From an uncultured Flavobacteriaceae bacterium (lineage in GTDB: Bacteria; Bacteroidota; Bacteroidia; Flavobacteriales; Flavobacteriaceae): a stretch of 64,000 nt of DNA. The number at the start of each line of letters is the position of its first letter. Within the stretch, counting starts at the first letter, position 1. Where the stretch lies: positions 1 through 64,000 of the forward strand of contig CAJWAA010000006.1 of assembly GCA_913020295.1 (NCBI GenBank), written 5' to 3'. The position numbers and the translations under genes are program-made. This document shows, piece after piece, positions 8,773 to 15,731 of the stretch. The notes under the pieces were generated by a model. It had not been told where the DNA came from and searched no databases. It saw only the letters and a program-made list of their open reading frames with translations.

Positions 8773-8780
8773 TAAATTTG
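8773..8780 (+). promoter_or_regulatory. Putative -7 promoter box (TAAATTTG) for the EamA gene
   Basis: TAAATTTG matches the Bacteroidota -7 consensus TAnnTTTG exactly and lies 19 bp before the ATG at 8800. No clear TTTG -33 element sits at the usual spacing, so the call rests on the -7 box alone. Confidence 0.45.
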
Positions 8781-8799
8781 ATAATTTTTATATAAAATA

Positions 8800-9696
8800 A
8801 TGAGGATTGGAAGAAGAACAAAAAGTCTTATACATTATCACTTTATTGTTTTTATTTTTGGTTTCACATCTATATTAGGTGCTCTAATTAGTATAGACGC
8901 ACTTTATATTGTGTGGTTAAGAATGTTCATTGCCGCAGTTTCATTAGGTTTTTTTATTATATCAACTAACAGAAAAGCATTTTTGATTCAGTCCAAAAAC
9001 AGGCTTCAAATTGTTGTTGCAGGGTTTCTAATTTCACTTCATTGGATTACATTTTTCAAAGCAATAAAAATGATAGGGATATCCCCAACATTGGCAATGC
9101 TGTCTTCAGGTGCATTGATGACTGCTATTTTAGAGCCATTTTTTTATAAACGGAAATTTTTGATATACGAATTCCTTTGCGGAGTCATTGCTTTGGTCGG
9201 TATGATTATTATTTTCTATTCCTCTCCCAAGGATTGGTGGGGAATGATAGTGGCATTAATGGCTACTTTTTTAGGTGTTCTTTTCACGCTAATAAATGGA
9301 AAATTGATTAATAAAAATAGTCCTTCAGCTATTACATTTTACGAAATGTTTATCGGTTTTTTATTAATTAGTTTGTATCTAATAACCTTTGAATTTAGTA
9401 GTTATGATTTTATCTCTATTACTATACTTGATTGGATTTGGCTTACTTTGCTGGGAACACTTTGTACTGCTTATGCAATAACTGGTTCTGTAGCAGTAAT
9501 GAAAGAATTGAATCCATATACCATTATGCTGGTTATAAATATGGAGCCCATTTACGGTATTATCTTGGCACTAATTATTTTTGGTGAAGACGAATTAATG
9601 AATATTAGATTTTATTTAGGATTGTTAATAATTTTATTTGCAATAATTTCAAATTCATTAATGAAATTCGAAAATCATAATTTTAAGAATAAATAG
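8800..9696 (+). CDS. EamA/DMT-family transporter
   Basis: A 298-residue protein with about ten hydrophobic helices in two similar halves, as in the drug/metabolite transporter superfamily. The end of the first half carries the family pattern (ISLHWITFFKAIKMIGISPTLAM). The second half begins near MIVALMATFLGVLFTLINGKL and ends with the NPYTIMLVINMEPIYGIILALIIFGE segment, where the NMEP motif is typical of EamA proteins. It probably exports a small metabolite across the inner membrane; the substrate cannot be predicted. It is monocistronic, with a promoter box at 8773 and a terminator hairpin at 9749. Confidence 0.88.
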   Translation: MRIGRRTKSLIHYHFIVFIFGFTSILGALISIDALYIVWLRMFIAAVSLGFFIISTNRKAFLIQSKNRLQIVVAGFLISLHWITFFKAIKMIGISPTLAMLSSGALMTAILEPFFYKRKFLIYEFLCGVIALVGMIIIFYSSPKDWWGMIVALMATFLGVLFTLINGKLINKNSPSAITFYEMFIGFLLISLYLITFEFSSYDFISITILDWIWLTLLGTLCTAYAITGSVAVMKELNPYTIMLVINMEPIYGIILALIIFGEDELMNIRFYLGLLIILFAIISNSLMKFENHNFKNK

Positions 9697-9748
9697 TTTA
9701 ACACTATCAAAAAAACAATTTTAATATAAAATGAACAAAAAGTTAATT

Positions 9749-9778
9749 GCTAAATAAGTGCGGTATTTAGCTTTTTTT
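9749..9778 (+). terminator. Rho-independent terminator after the EamA gene
   Basis: GCTAAATA (9749-9756) pairs with TATTTAGC (9764-9771) around a 7-nt loop, followed by seven T residues (9772-9778). It lies 52 bp downstream of the stop codon of the EamA gene. Confidence 0.75.
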
Positions 9779-9913
9779 GACATTTGCTTAAACAGTAAAG
9801 ATCTATATAGCTCATTTGAGTCATCAAGAAATAGTAACTTTAATCATCGAAAGTGTTTTTCTTTAATGTTTTGAAGCTAACGTAAATGCTAAAAGGATTA
9901 TTCGAATCATTAT

Positions 9914-10033
9914 TTAATTTTTACTCCTATTAACATAATTATCATAAGCTGCTCTTTTGTGAAGAAGGGAACAACCCGTGACAGAAAAGAGAATTAGACT
10001 GACTAGTATAAAAATTAATACTTTTTTTCCCAT
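9914..10033 (-). CDS. Putative 39-residue lipoprotein
   Basis: ATG at 10033 opens a 40-codon frame ending at TAA 9914. The product begins MGKKVLIFILVSLILFSVTG and then has a cysteine at position 21, a textbook lipobox (VTGC) with basic residues before a hydrophobic h-region. The mature part is only about 19 residues (SLLHKRAAYDNYVNRSKN after the Cys). The complete lipoprotein signal makes this more convincing than a chance frame. The function is unknown. Tiny outer-membrane lipoproteins and colicin-lysis-like proteins share this layout. Confidence 0.6.
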   Translation of the reverse strand: MGKKVLIFILVSLILFSVTGCSLLHKRAAYDNYVNRSKN

Positions 10034-10179
10034 TGCTGTATTGTTATTTAATTAATTTTAAAATAATAGAAATGATAAAAAGGTTTCTTTAAAATAATAA
10101 AAATATCACAAATATTGAATTAGATTTGAAAAGTTCAATCCTCACCCAACGGACTATAACGTTACATTAAATATTAATT

Positions 10180-10914
10180 TTGAAAGTTTACATAGATCCA
10201 CATGAATCATTGGCAATAAAGGCAGCTTCGGCAGTAGAATTAAAGATTGCTAATGCAATCTCTAAAAATGGAATAGCCCACATTATTCTTGCCACTGGGA
10301 GTTCACAGTTATTGTTTTTAAAAGCTTTAAGGGATAGACAGATAGAGTGGAAAAAAGTCATTATTTTTCACTTAGATGAGTATATTGGACTTGAAGAAAG
10401 TCATCCTGCTAGTTTTAGATATTATCTGAGAGAAAATATTATCCAACATATCACTCCACAAGCTTTTTATCCAATCAATACCAATAGTGGAAATTTAGAT
10501 GAAGTCATAGAAAATTATACTCAATTGTTGGAAGAATATCCTACAGATATCGCATGTATAGGAATCGGAGAAAATGGACATTTGGCCTTTAACGATCCAG
10601 GAGTAGCAGATTTTAGTGACCAAAAATCTGTTAAAATAGTCGCATTAGATGAGAATTGTAGAAGACAACAGTATGACGAGGGTTGGTTTGAAAGCATTGA
10701 TTTTGTCCCTAAAACCGCACTCACTCTGACCATTCCCACTATTATGAGCGCAGAACACATTAGTTGTTTTGTACCGGAGGAAAGAAAAGCCAATGCGGTT
10801 AAAAATGCCCTACAAGGAGCGATTATTGAGTCATGTCCTGCATCGATTTTGAGAAAACACCCTTCAGTAGAGTTATATCTTGATCCACCGTCCGCCATGT
10901 TACTAGAACAATAA
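10180..10914 (+). CDS. Glucosamine-6-phosphate deaminase family protein (NagB-like)
   Basis: A 244-residue cytoplasmic protein of the NagB/RpiA-type fold. Visible motifs are ATGSSQ in place of the usual PTGxTP phosphate loop, FHLDEYIGL, and GIGENGHLAFNDPG with the catalytic His. These match enzymes converting glucosamine 6-phosphate to fructose 6-phosphate and ammonia. The start is TTG at 10180, as there is no in-frame ATG before the conserved region. It is slightly shorter than E. coli NagB (266 residues). The altered first loop leaves room for a related sugar-phosphate isomerase. It stands alone, but the NagX-like gene and the BadF-type kinase elsewhere in the window would fit amino-sugar catabolism. 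Confidence 0.82.
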   Translation: MKVYIDPHESLAIKAASAVELKIANAISKNGIAHIILATGSSQLLFLKALRDRQIEWKKVIIFHLDEYIGLEESHPASFRYYLRENIIQHITPQAFYPINTNSGNLDEVIENYTQLLEEYPTDIACIGIGENGHLAFNDPGVADFSDQKSVKIVALDENCRRQQYDEGWFESIDFVPKTALTLTIPTIMSAEHISCFVPEERKANAVKNALQGAIIESCPASILRKHPSVELYLDPPSAMLLEQ

Positions 10915-11153
10915 CAAGCACTTTTATCTATAATCTCCAGCTTCCTCTCCATATTGGTGACAGGAATTATTTGATTTTGCATCTACCAAATGGTCCCGGA
11001 AAAGAAAGAGCTATTACTTTCGATCGTAATCTAAGAGGTAATTACCTTAGTCGTTTAGTAGTTTAAATTTCACCTATACACTAATCTCATCTATTTTGAT
11101 TCATAAAACTCACTGATACTGTTAAAACAATGAAATAAAAATGCTTTATAAAA

Positions 11154-12239
11154 TTAAATCATAACGCGCTTTCCATCTTCCTCAACAGATTTAAAAATGG
11201 CATCAATGATTTTCATATCACTTAATCCCTCTTCCCCTCCAACATCAAGATGAGGAACCCCATTCATTATTTTATTGGCGATACCGTCCATATGTAAGGC
11301 CTGTTGATTCACTTGAGGGAAATCAAACTTATATTTTCGAGTATAACCTGACAATCCACTATAGGTATAGGCAGGACTTAATCTAACAAAACCTTTTTCA
11401 TAAGCAACGTACAAATGATTGGTCGAGGCAGAAAAGGAGGTTGTACAATTGGCTACCAAACCATTTGGAAATTCCATCTGCCACGTGATCAACTCATCCA
11501 CCTCTTTAAATTTCACTAGATCTGTTTTAAATTCGCGAGCTGAAACAGCAATAGGTTCTTGACCTATAGTATATCTGGCCGCTTGGATCACATAAATTCC
11601 AACATCCATCAAAGCACCACCACCGCATGCCTTTTTTAATCGCCATTGATTGGGGTTACCTACTCGAAAGCCGAATCCTCCCTCAAAAAATTTAATTTTA
11701 CCGAATTCCTCTGTCTGGCACAGTCGAATGATTTCACGATGATGTGGTTCATAATGTAAGCGATACCCAATGAAAAGTTCCCTATTGGTCTTTTTTCCTT
11801 CCTCAATCATTTGTGTGGCCTCTTGAGCATTCATAGCCATTGGTTTTTCACAAATGACATGCTTACCAGCTCGAAAAGCCCTTATGGTAAATGCTTTATG
11901 CATGTGATTGGGCAGGACAACGTAAACTATATCTATTTCGTCATTGTCAGCAATATTGTCAAAATTATCGTAATTATATATTTGATGGTTTTCAAGATTA
12001 TAGGTCTTTTTCCACAGATCTATCTTTGAAGGAGTTCCTGTTACAATACCTTTCAATTTGCACATATTTGTTTCCATTAATGCAGGAGCCAACTGTCGTG
12101 AGGCATAGTTTCCAAGCCCCACAAGGGCAATACCTAATTTCTTCTTACCAAATCCATTTGGAATGTAAGCAAAACTGGGGCTAAGGCTCATCGCAGTAAT
12201 AGTATTTGCAAGTGATTGATTGAATTTTCTACGTTTCAT
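11154..12239 (-). CDS. Gfo/Idh/MocA family oxidoreductase with Tat-like signal
   Basis: A 361-residue NAD(P)-dependent sugar oxidoreductase-type protein. The N-terminus (KRRKFNQSL) resembles a twin-arginine signal, suggesting periplasmic export with its cofactor. The Rossmann motif ALVGLGNYASRQ starts near residue 38. LPNHMHKAF and the catalytic EKP block (HVICEKPMAM) follow at about 115-135. The C-terminal alpha/beta domain contains GGGALMDVGIYVIQAARY, resembling glucose-fructose oxidoreductase-type proteins. The substrate is unknown. It is monocistronic and convergent with the NagB-like gene. A second exported-looking member of this superfamily is at 57649. Confidence 0.85.
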   Translation of the reverse strand: MKRRKFNQSLANTITAMSLSPSFAYIPNGFGKKKLGIALVGLGNYASRQLAPALMETNMCKLKGIVTGTPSKIDLWKKTYNLENHQIYNYDNFDNIADNDEIDIVYVVLPNHMHKAFTIRAFRAGKHVICEKPMAMNAQEATQMIEEGKKTNRELFIGYRLHYEPHHREIIRLCQTEEFGKIKFFEGGFGFRVGNPNQWRLKKACGGGALMDVGIYVIQAARYTIGQEPIAVSAREFKTDLVKFKEVDELITWQMEFPNGLVANCTTSFSASTNHLYVAYEKGFVRLSPAYTYSGLSGYTRKYKFDFPQVNQQALHMDGIANKIMNGVPHLDVGGEEGLSDMKIIDAIFKSVEEDGKRVMI

Positions 12240-12413
12240 TTCTTAATTAATTAGGTCGATTAAAACTCAAATCAATAGAAAAAATAGAGATCAAAACAAT
12301 CTACTTGAGTCGCATTGACCTAAATTATTTGAGTTTTTTTCATTATTTCATAAATATAAAAAATGTAAAGTCTTAATTCTTTATGTCATTTTAGTTTTTT
12401 GGCTAAATTCATA

Positions 12414-12665
12414 ATGATTAAATATTCAATAATGAAAATTAAGTGGTTGTTTTATTCTATATCCGGCTTGCTGCTTTTAGGAATGGGATTATCAATTTTA
12501 GGTGAAGCTATTATTTTAAAATTCACCCAAAGCGACGGTTGGGTTATTTGGGGAACTTTGGCTCTGATAATAACCAATTCTGGATTTTGTTTGTTTGGAC
12601 AAGCTATTATCGAAAAGGTCAAAATGGGACTGAATAGAGAGGAATGGTCAAAGGGGCAATCTTAG
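12414..12665 (+). CDS. Small two-helix membrane protein
   Basis: An 83-residue protein from the ATG at 12414 (a second ATG at 12432 is equally plausible; an upstream TTG at 12399 is less so). It has two hydrophobic helices, FYSISGLLLLGMGLSILGEAII and VIWGTLALIITNSGFCLFGQAII, separated by a short polar loop, and a charged C-terminal tail. I do not recognise the family. Its last 22 bp overlap the DUF1643 gene in another frame, so the two are probably translationally coupled. Confidence 0.7.
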   Translation: MIKYSIMKIKWLFYSISGLLLLGMGLSILGEAIILKFTQSDGWVIWGTLALIITNSGFCLFGQAIIEKVKMGLNREEWSKGQS

Positions 12666-13105
12666 TCGGAAAAAGAAGGTACAGGCTCTGGAGAATATGG
12701 GATCCAGAGAAACCTCTTCTCCTCTATGTGCTGCTAAATCCCTCCCATGCAGATGCACAGACTGACGACAGAACAGTAACCAAACTCATTCAATTCAGCA
12801 GAGATTGGGGATATGGTGGTTTTTATTTAGGCAACATACACAGCTATATTACCTCTAATCCTAAACTTTTAGTCAACCATCTTATTACCAATGAACCACT
12901 AAATATTTTTCACCTAAAGGAAATGGCTAAAAAAAGTAATAAAATTGTTTTAGGATGGGGAAACTCAGGTAAGCTGCCTCAATGGTTAAAACATATAACT
13001 AGACAGCCATACTGTCTTGGAATCAATCAAAATGGATCGCCCAAACATCCACTATATTTATCGCGCAAAACAACTTTGAATCCTTTTATTTATTCAATTA
13101 AATAA
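12644..13105 (+). CDS. DUF1643 domain protein
   Basis: A 153-residue soluble protein with the DUF1643 pattern: RYRLWRIWD near the start, LLYVLLNPSHADAQTDDRTV (about 26-45), DWGYGGFYLGNIHSY (about 55-70) and a later GWGNSG strand. The domain is widespread, often near mobile or stress genes, and its biochemical role is unknown. The start overlaps the small membrane protein gene by 22 bp. Confidence 0.82.
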   Translation: MVKGAILVGKRRYRLWRIWDPEKPLLLYVLLNPSHADAQTDDRTVTKLIQFSRDWGYGGFYLGNIHSYITSNPKLLVNHLITNEPLNIFHLKEMAKKSNKIVLGWGNSGKLPQWLKHITRQPYCLGINQNGSPKHPLYLSRKTTLNPFIYSIK

Positions 13106-13193
13106 ATGATGTAGTAAAAATTCATTAATGCGCAAATTAAGACTTTAATAGATAGATAAACCCATTTTATAAATAATTAATTTACTTCGAAAC

Positions 13194-13316
13194 CTAGGAG
13201 AATATTGACCCCAAAAAATAACCAAGGAAAAGGGCTAGTACTACTAAAATTTTATACCCACCAACTTGTTTAGCGGAATTATCCAGGAACTTCTCAAATT
13301 TATCTATAAGTCTCAT
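13194..13316 (-). CDS. Putative 40-residue membrane protein
   Basis: ATG at 13316 opens a 41-codon frame ending at TAG 13194. The product has an amphipathic charged N-terminus (MRLIDKFEKFLDNSAKQVGG) followed by one transmembrane helix (YKILVVLALFLGYFLGSIFS). The pattern, a soluble helix then a membrane anchor with a glycine-rich face, is typical of small flavobacterial membrane proteins. The function is unknown. Confidence 0.5.
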   Translation of the reverse strand: MRLIDKFEKFLDNSAKQVGGYKILVVLALFLGYFLGSIFS

Positions 13317-13403
13317 AGTAATTATTGATTAGTAAATAAAAAACTTTATAGAAAGGGAGAAAATCTTAAAATTTATATTAAAATTATTGCATTTATAATG
13401 AAA

Positions 13404-13478
13404 TTAAGGCATAAGTAACAGACAAATACCCATAAAAAGATAAATAATCAATGTAAGAATAATTCCAACCCTTGGCAT
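13404..13478 (-). CDS. Putative 24-residue hydrophobic peptide
   Basis: ATG at 13478 opens a 25-codon frame ending at TAA 13404. After MPRVG the product is almost entirely hydrophobic (IILTLIIYLFMGICLLLMP). It lies 87 bp upstream of the 40-residue membrane protein on the same strand, so they may share a transcript. A chance frame is possible at this length. Confidence 0.33.
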   Translation of the reverse strand: MPRVGIILTLIIYLFMGICLLLMP

Positions 13479-13613
13479 AAAATAGATTTTTAAATTTTAA
13501 TAAAAATAGTAAAACTTTTAATGCATAAGTAAGTATCAATTAGGAATGATTTTTTTATATCTTGAATGATCAAATCCTTTTATCAAATTTGAAAAGATAT
13601 TAATCTAGAATCT

Positions 13614-15320
13614 ATGTATTTTAATAATACAAAAAAAAATGAATTTGATGCCATAGTAGTAGGATCCGGAATTAGTGGAGGTTGGGCAGCTAAAGAACTT
13701 TGTGAGGCCGGTTTAAAAACATTGGTACTTGAGCGGGGAAGAATGGTAAAGCATATTGAGGACTATCCTACCATGCACAACGATCCGTGGGATTTGCCAT
13801 ATAACGGCAAAACTCCCGACGCGATTATTGAAAAGCACTACTCAAAACAAAAAAGATGGGGCTTTGATGAAAATAACAGACATTTTTACAACAAAGACTC
13901 TGAGCATGATTATGATGAGATAAAACCCTTCGACTGGATTCGAGGAAAACAAGTGGGAGGACGTTCATTGATATGGGGCAGGCAATCTTACCGATGGAGT
14001 GACTTGGATTTTGAGGCCAACGCCAAAGACGGTTATGGTGTGGACTGGCCAATTAGGTATAAAGACATTGACCCATGGTATTCCCATGTGGAAAGGTTTA
14101 TCGGGGTGAGTGGCGAAAAATTAGGTCTACCCCAACTTCCAGACAGTGAATTTTTACCTCCTATGGAGCTTAATTGTTTGGAGCAACATCTTAGGGAAAC
14201 AATTTCAGAAAATTACGATGACCGAGTAATGACCATAGGCAGAGTAGCCCATATCACCAAGGGAAATAAAAAAGGTCCAGGAAGATCCGCATGCCAATAT
14301 CGCAACCGTTGTTCCAGAGGCTGTCCTTTTGGCAGTTATTTCAGTTCGAACTCTTCAACCCTCCCATATGCAGAAGCAACTGGAAATTTAATTATCAGAC
14401 CCGATTCCATTGTCTCCGAGGTGATCTATGATACTAAAACTCAAAAAGCAAGCGGAGTAAGGATTATTGATGCCCAAACAAAAGAAGTAATCGAATTCAA
14501 TTCTAAGGTGGTATTTCTTTGTGCATCTGCAATGGCGTCTACTGCAATACTGATGCAATCCAAAAGTGATCGTTTCCCTGATGGTATGGGAAATGACTCA
14601 GGGGAGTTGGGCCACAACATAATGGATCACCAATTGGGTAGTGGAGCAAGTGGTAATTATGAAGGGTTCAAAGACAAATATTATACTGGAAGACGACCCA
14701 ATGGATTTTATATCCCACGCTTTAGAAATCTGGGAGCAAAGTCAGAAAAAGTTGATTTCCTAAGAGGATACGGCTATCAGGGTGGAGCCAGCAGATCTAA
14801 TTGGTCGAAAGCAATTGCAGAATTTGCCTATGGAAAAACTTTTAAAGATGAATTGTTAAAGGCCGGAAGCTGGAGAATAGGAATGGGTGGATTTGGTGAG
14901 GTACTTCCCTATCACGAAAATAAAATGACATTAAACTATGGTAAATTGGATCAATACGGCTTACCAACAATCACTTTTGATGCTGAGTTTAAAGAAAATG
15001 AAAAAAAAATGAAGGAGGATTGGAAAGTTCAGGCAGCTGAAATGCTTGAAGCCGCCGGATGTAAAGATGTTAATATTTACGATTCCAACGCCCCTATTGG
15101 AAAAGGCATACACGAGATGGGAACAGCAAGAATGGGTCGTGACCCCAAAACCTCTGTACTAAATAAGTTCAATCAAATCCATGAGGTTCCCAATGTTTTT
15201 GTAACTGATGGTGCTTGTATGACCTCTGCTGCTAATCAAAACCCATCATTGACCTATATGGCCCTTACAGCAAGAGCTGCTAATTACGCTATTGATGAAC
15301 TTAAAAAAATGAATCTTTAA
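13614..15320 (+). CDS. GMC family FAD-dependent oxidoreductase
   Basis: A 568-residue flavoprotein of the glucose-methanol-choline family. The FAD-binding Rossmann motif VVGSGISGGWAAKELCEAG is at about 15-34. The second FAD contact GGRSLIWGRQSYRW follows. The C-terminal domain contains HEMGTARMG and NPSLTYMALTARAA, the usual substrate/FAD block with the conserved His/Asn region. It oxidises an alcohol or sugar, probably passing electrons to a membrane acceptor. No secretion signal is visible. It is followed after 40 bp by the Kazal lipoprotein gene in the same direction. Confidence 0.9.
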   Translation: MYFNNTKKNEFDAIVVGSGISGGWAAKELCEAGLKTLVLERGRMVKHIEDYPTMHNDPWDLPYNGKTPDAIIEKHYSKQKRWGFDENNRHFYNKDSEHDYDEIKPFDWIRGKQVGGRSLIWGRQSYRWSDLDFEANAKDGYGVDWPIRYKDIDPWYSHVERFIGVSGEKLGLPQLPDSEFLPPMELNCLEQHLRETISENYDDRVMTIGRVAHITKGNKKGPGRSACQYRNRCSRGCPFGSYFSSNSSTLPYAEATGNLIIRPDSIVSEVIYDTKTQKASGVRIIDAQTKEVIEFNSKVVFLCASAMASTAILMQSKSDRFPDGMGNDSGELGHNIMDHQLGSGASGNYEGFKDKYYTGRRPNGFYIPRFRNLGAKSEKVDFLRGYGYQGGASRSNWSKAIAEFAYGKTFKDELLKAGSWRIGMGGFGEVLPYHENKMTLNYGKLDQYGLPTITFDAEFKENEKKMKEDWKVQAAEMLEAAGCKDVNIYDSNAPIGKGIHEMGTARMGRDPKTSVLNKFNQIHEVPNVFVTDGACMTSAANQNPSLTYMALTARAANYAIDELKKMNL

Positions 15321-15360
15321 TATGTGATATTTTTAACTAAAGGTCATAAATAGTCAATAA

Positions 15361-15579
15361 ATGATAAGGTTTTCAATATTTATTTTACTTTCACTCTGTT
15401 TAGCCTGTAAAAAAGAAAAACAAGAATCAGACTGCATCGATCCTAAAAAAATAGAACTCGATAAAGTATGCATAGAAATATACCAGCCCGTTTGTGGTTG
15501 TGATAATAAAACCTATTCAAATAGCTGCTTTGCAGCGATAAATGGTTTAGATAGATATACTGAAGGGGCCTGTAAATGA
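15361..15579 (+). CDS. Kazal-type protease-inhibitor-domain lipoprotein
   Basis: A 72-residue protein with a lipoprotein signal ending at Cys16 (LCLAC). Residues about 34-71 form a Kazal-like domain: CIEIYQPVCGCDNKTYSNSC and a final Cys in EGACK, with the conserved CGCDxxTYxNxC core. Kazal domains inhibit serine proteases; bacterial lipoproteins with this domain may guard the cell surface. Its stop codon overlaps the ATG of the next small gene (ATGA), a sign of translational coupling. The third gene is a penicillin-acylase-type hydrolase. Confidence 0.85.
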   Translation: MIRFSIFILLSLCLACKKEKQESDCIDPKKIELDKVCIEIYQPVCGCDNKTYSNSCFAAINGLDRYTEGACK

Positions 15580-15731
15580 TCAACAAGAATAAAAATTTAG
15601 GCAATGATTGGTTTTTGACCATAATCCTTTTATTGGTATCGATTCTCATCACTTATTTCACTAAGATTTGGTTTTTATTCCTTTTGTTTCCTTTAAGTTT
15701 GTTTGCTTTCAAAAAGAAAAATGAAGATTAA
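15576..15731 (+). CDS. Putative 51-residue two-helix membrane protein
   Basis: ATG at 15576 overlaps the Kazal stop (ATGA), and the frame ends at TAA 15731, overlapping the start of the acylase gene by 11 bp. The product has a polar start (MINKNKNLGNDW), two hydrophobic segments (FLTIILLLVSILITYF and IWFLFLLFPLSLFAF) and a lysine-rich end. The overlap at both ends strongly suggests a real gene in a three-gene operon. The function is unknown; small proteins of this shape often anchor or regulate partners. Confidence 0.65.
   Translation: MINKNKNLGNDWFLTIILLLVSILITYFTKIWFLFLLFPLSLFAFKKKNED

Larger units (their letters stand above)
9697..10179. other. Intergenic region with terminator and a tiny lipoprotein frame
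   Basis: This 483-bp region holds the terminator of the EamA gene (9749-9778) and a minus-strand 39-residue lipoprotein frame (9914-10033). From 9780 to 9913 and from 10034 to 10179 I see no other feature. A TAATTTTG sequence at 10175-10182 matches the -7 consensus but overlaps the TTG start of the next gene, so it is probably chance. Confidence 0.5.
13106..13613. other. Intergenic region with two tiny minus-strand membrane-protein frames
   Basis: This 508-bp region between DUF1643 and the GMC oxidoreductase holds two minus-strand tiny frames, at 13404-13478 and 13194-13316. The rest is AT-rich and should contain the GMC gene promoter. I could not find an exact TAnnTTTG box there. Confidence 0.5.

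Noticed and set aside
10175-10182. TAATTTTG match to the -7 promoter box
   Set aside because: It overlaps the TTG start of the NagB-like gene and would yield a leaderless message without its start codon.
10521-10982. Minus-strand reading frame of 153 codons
   Set aside because: It runs opposite to the conserved NagB-like gene and shows no motifs; a shadow frame.
10910-11066. Open stretch after nagB-like gene with coding-like codons ending at TAA 11064
   Set aside because: No start codon in frame with a sensible context and no recognisable motif; could be a remnant of a lost gene but not supportable.
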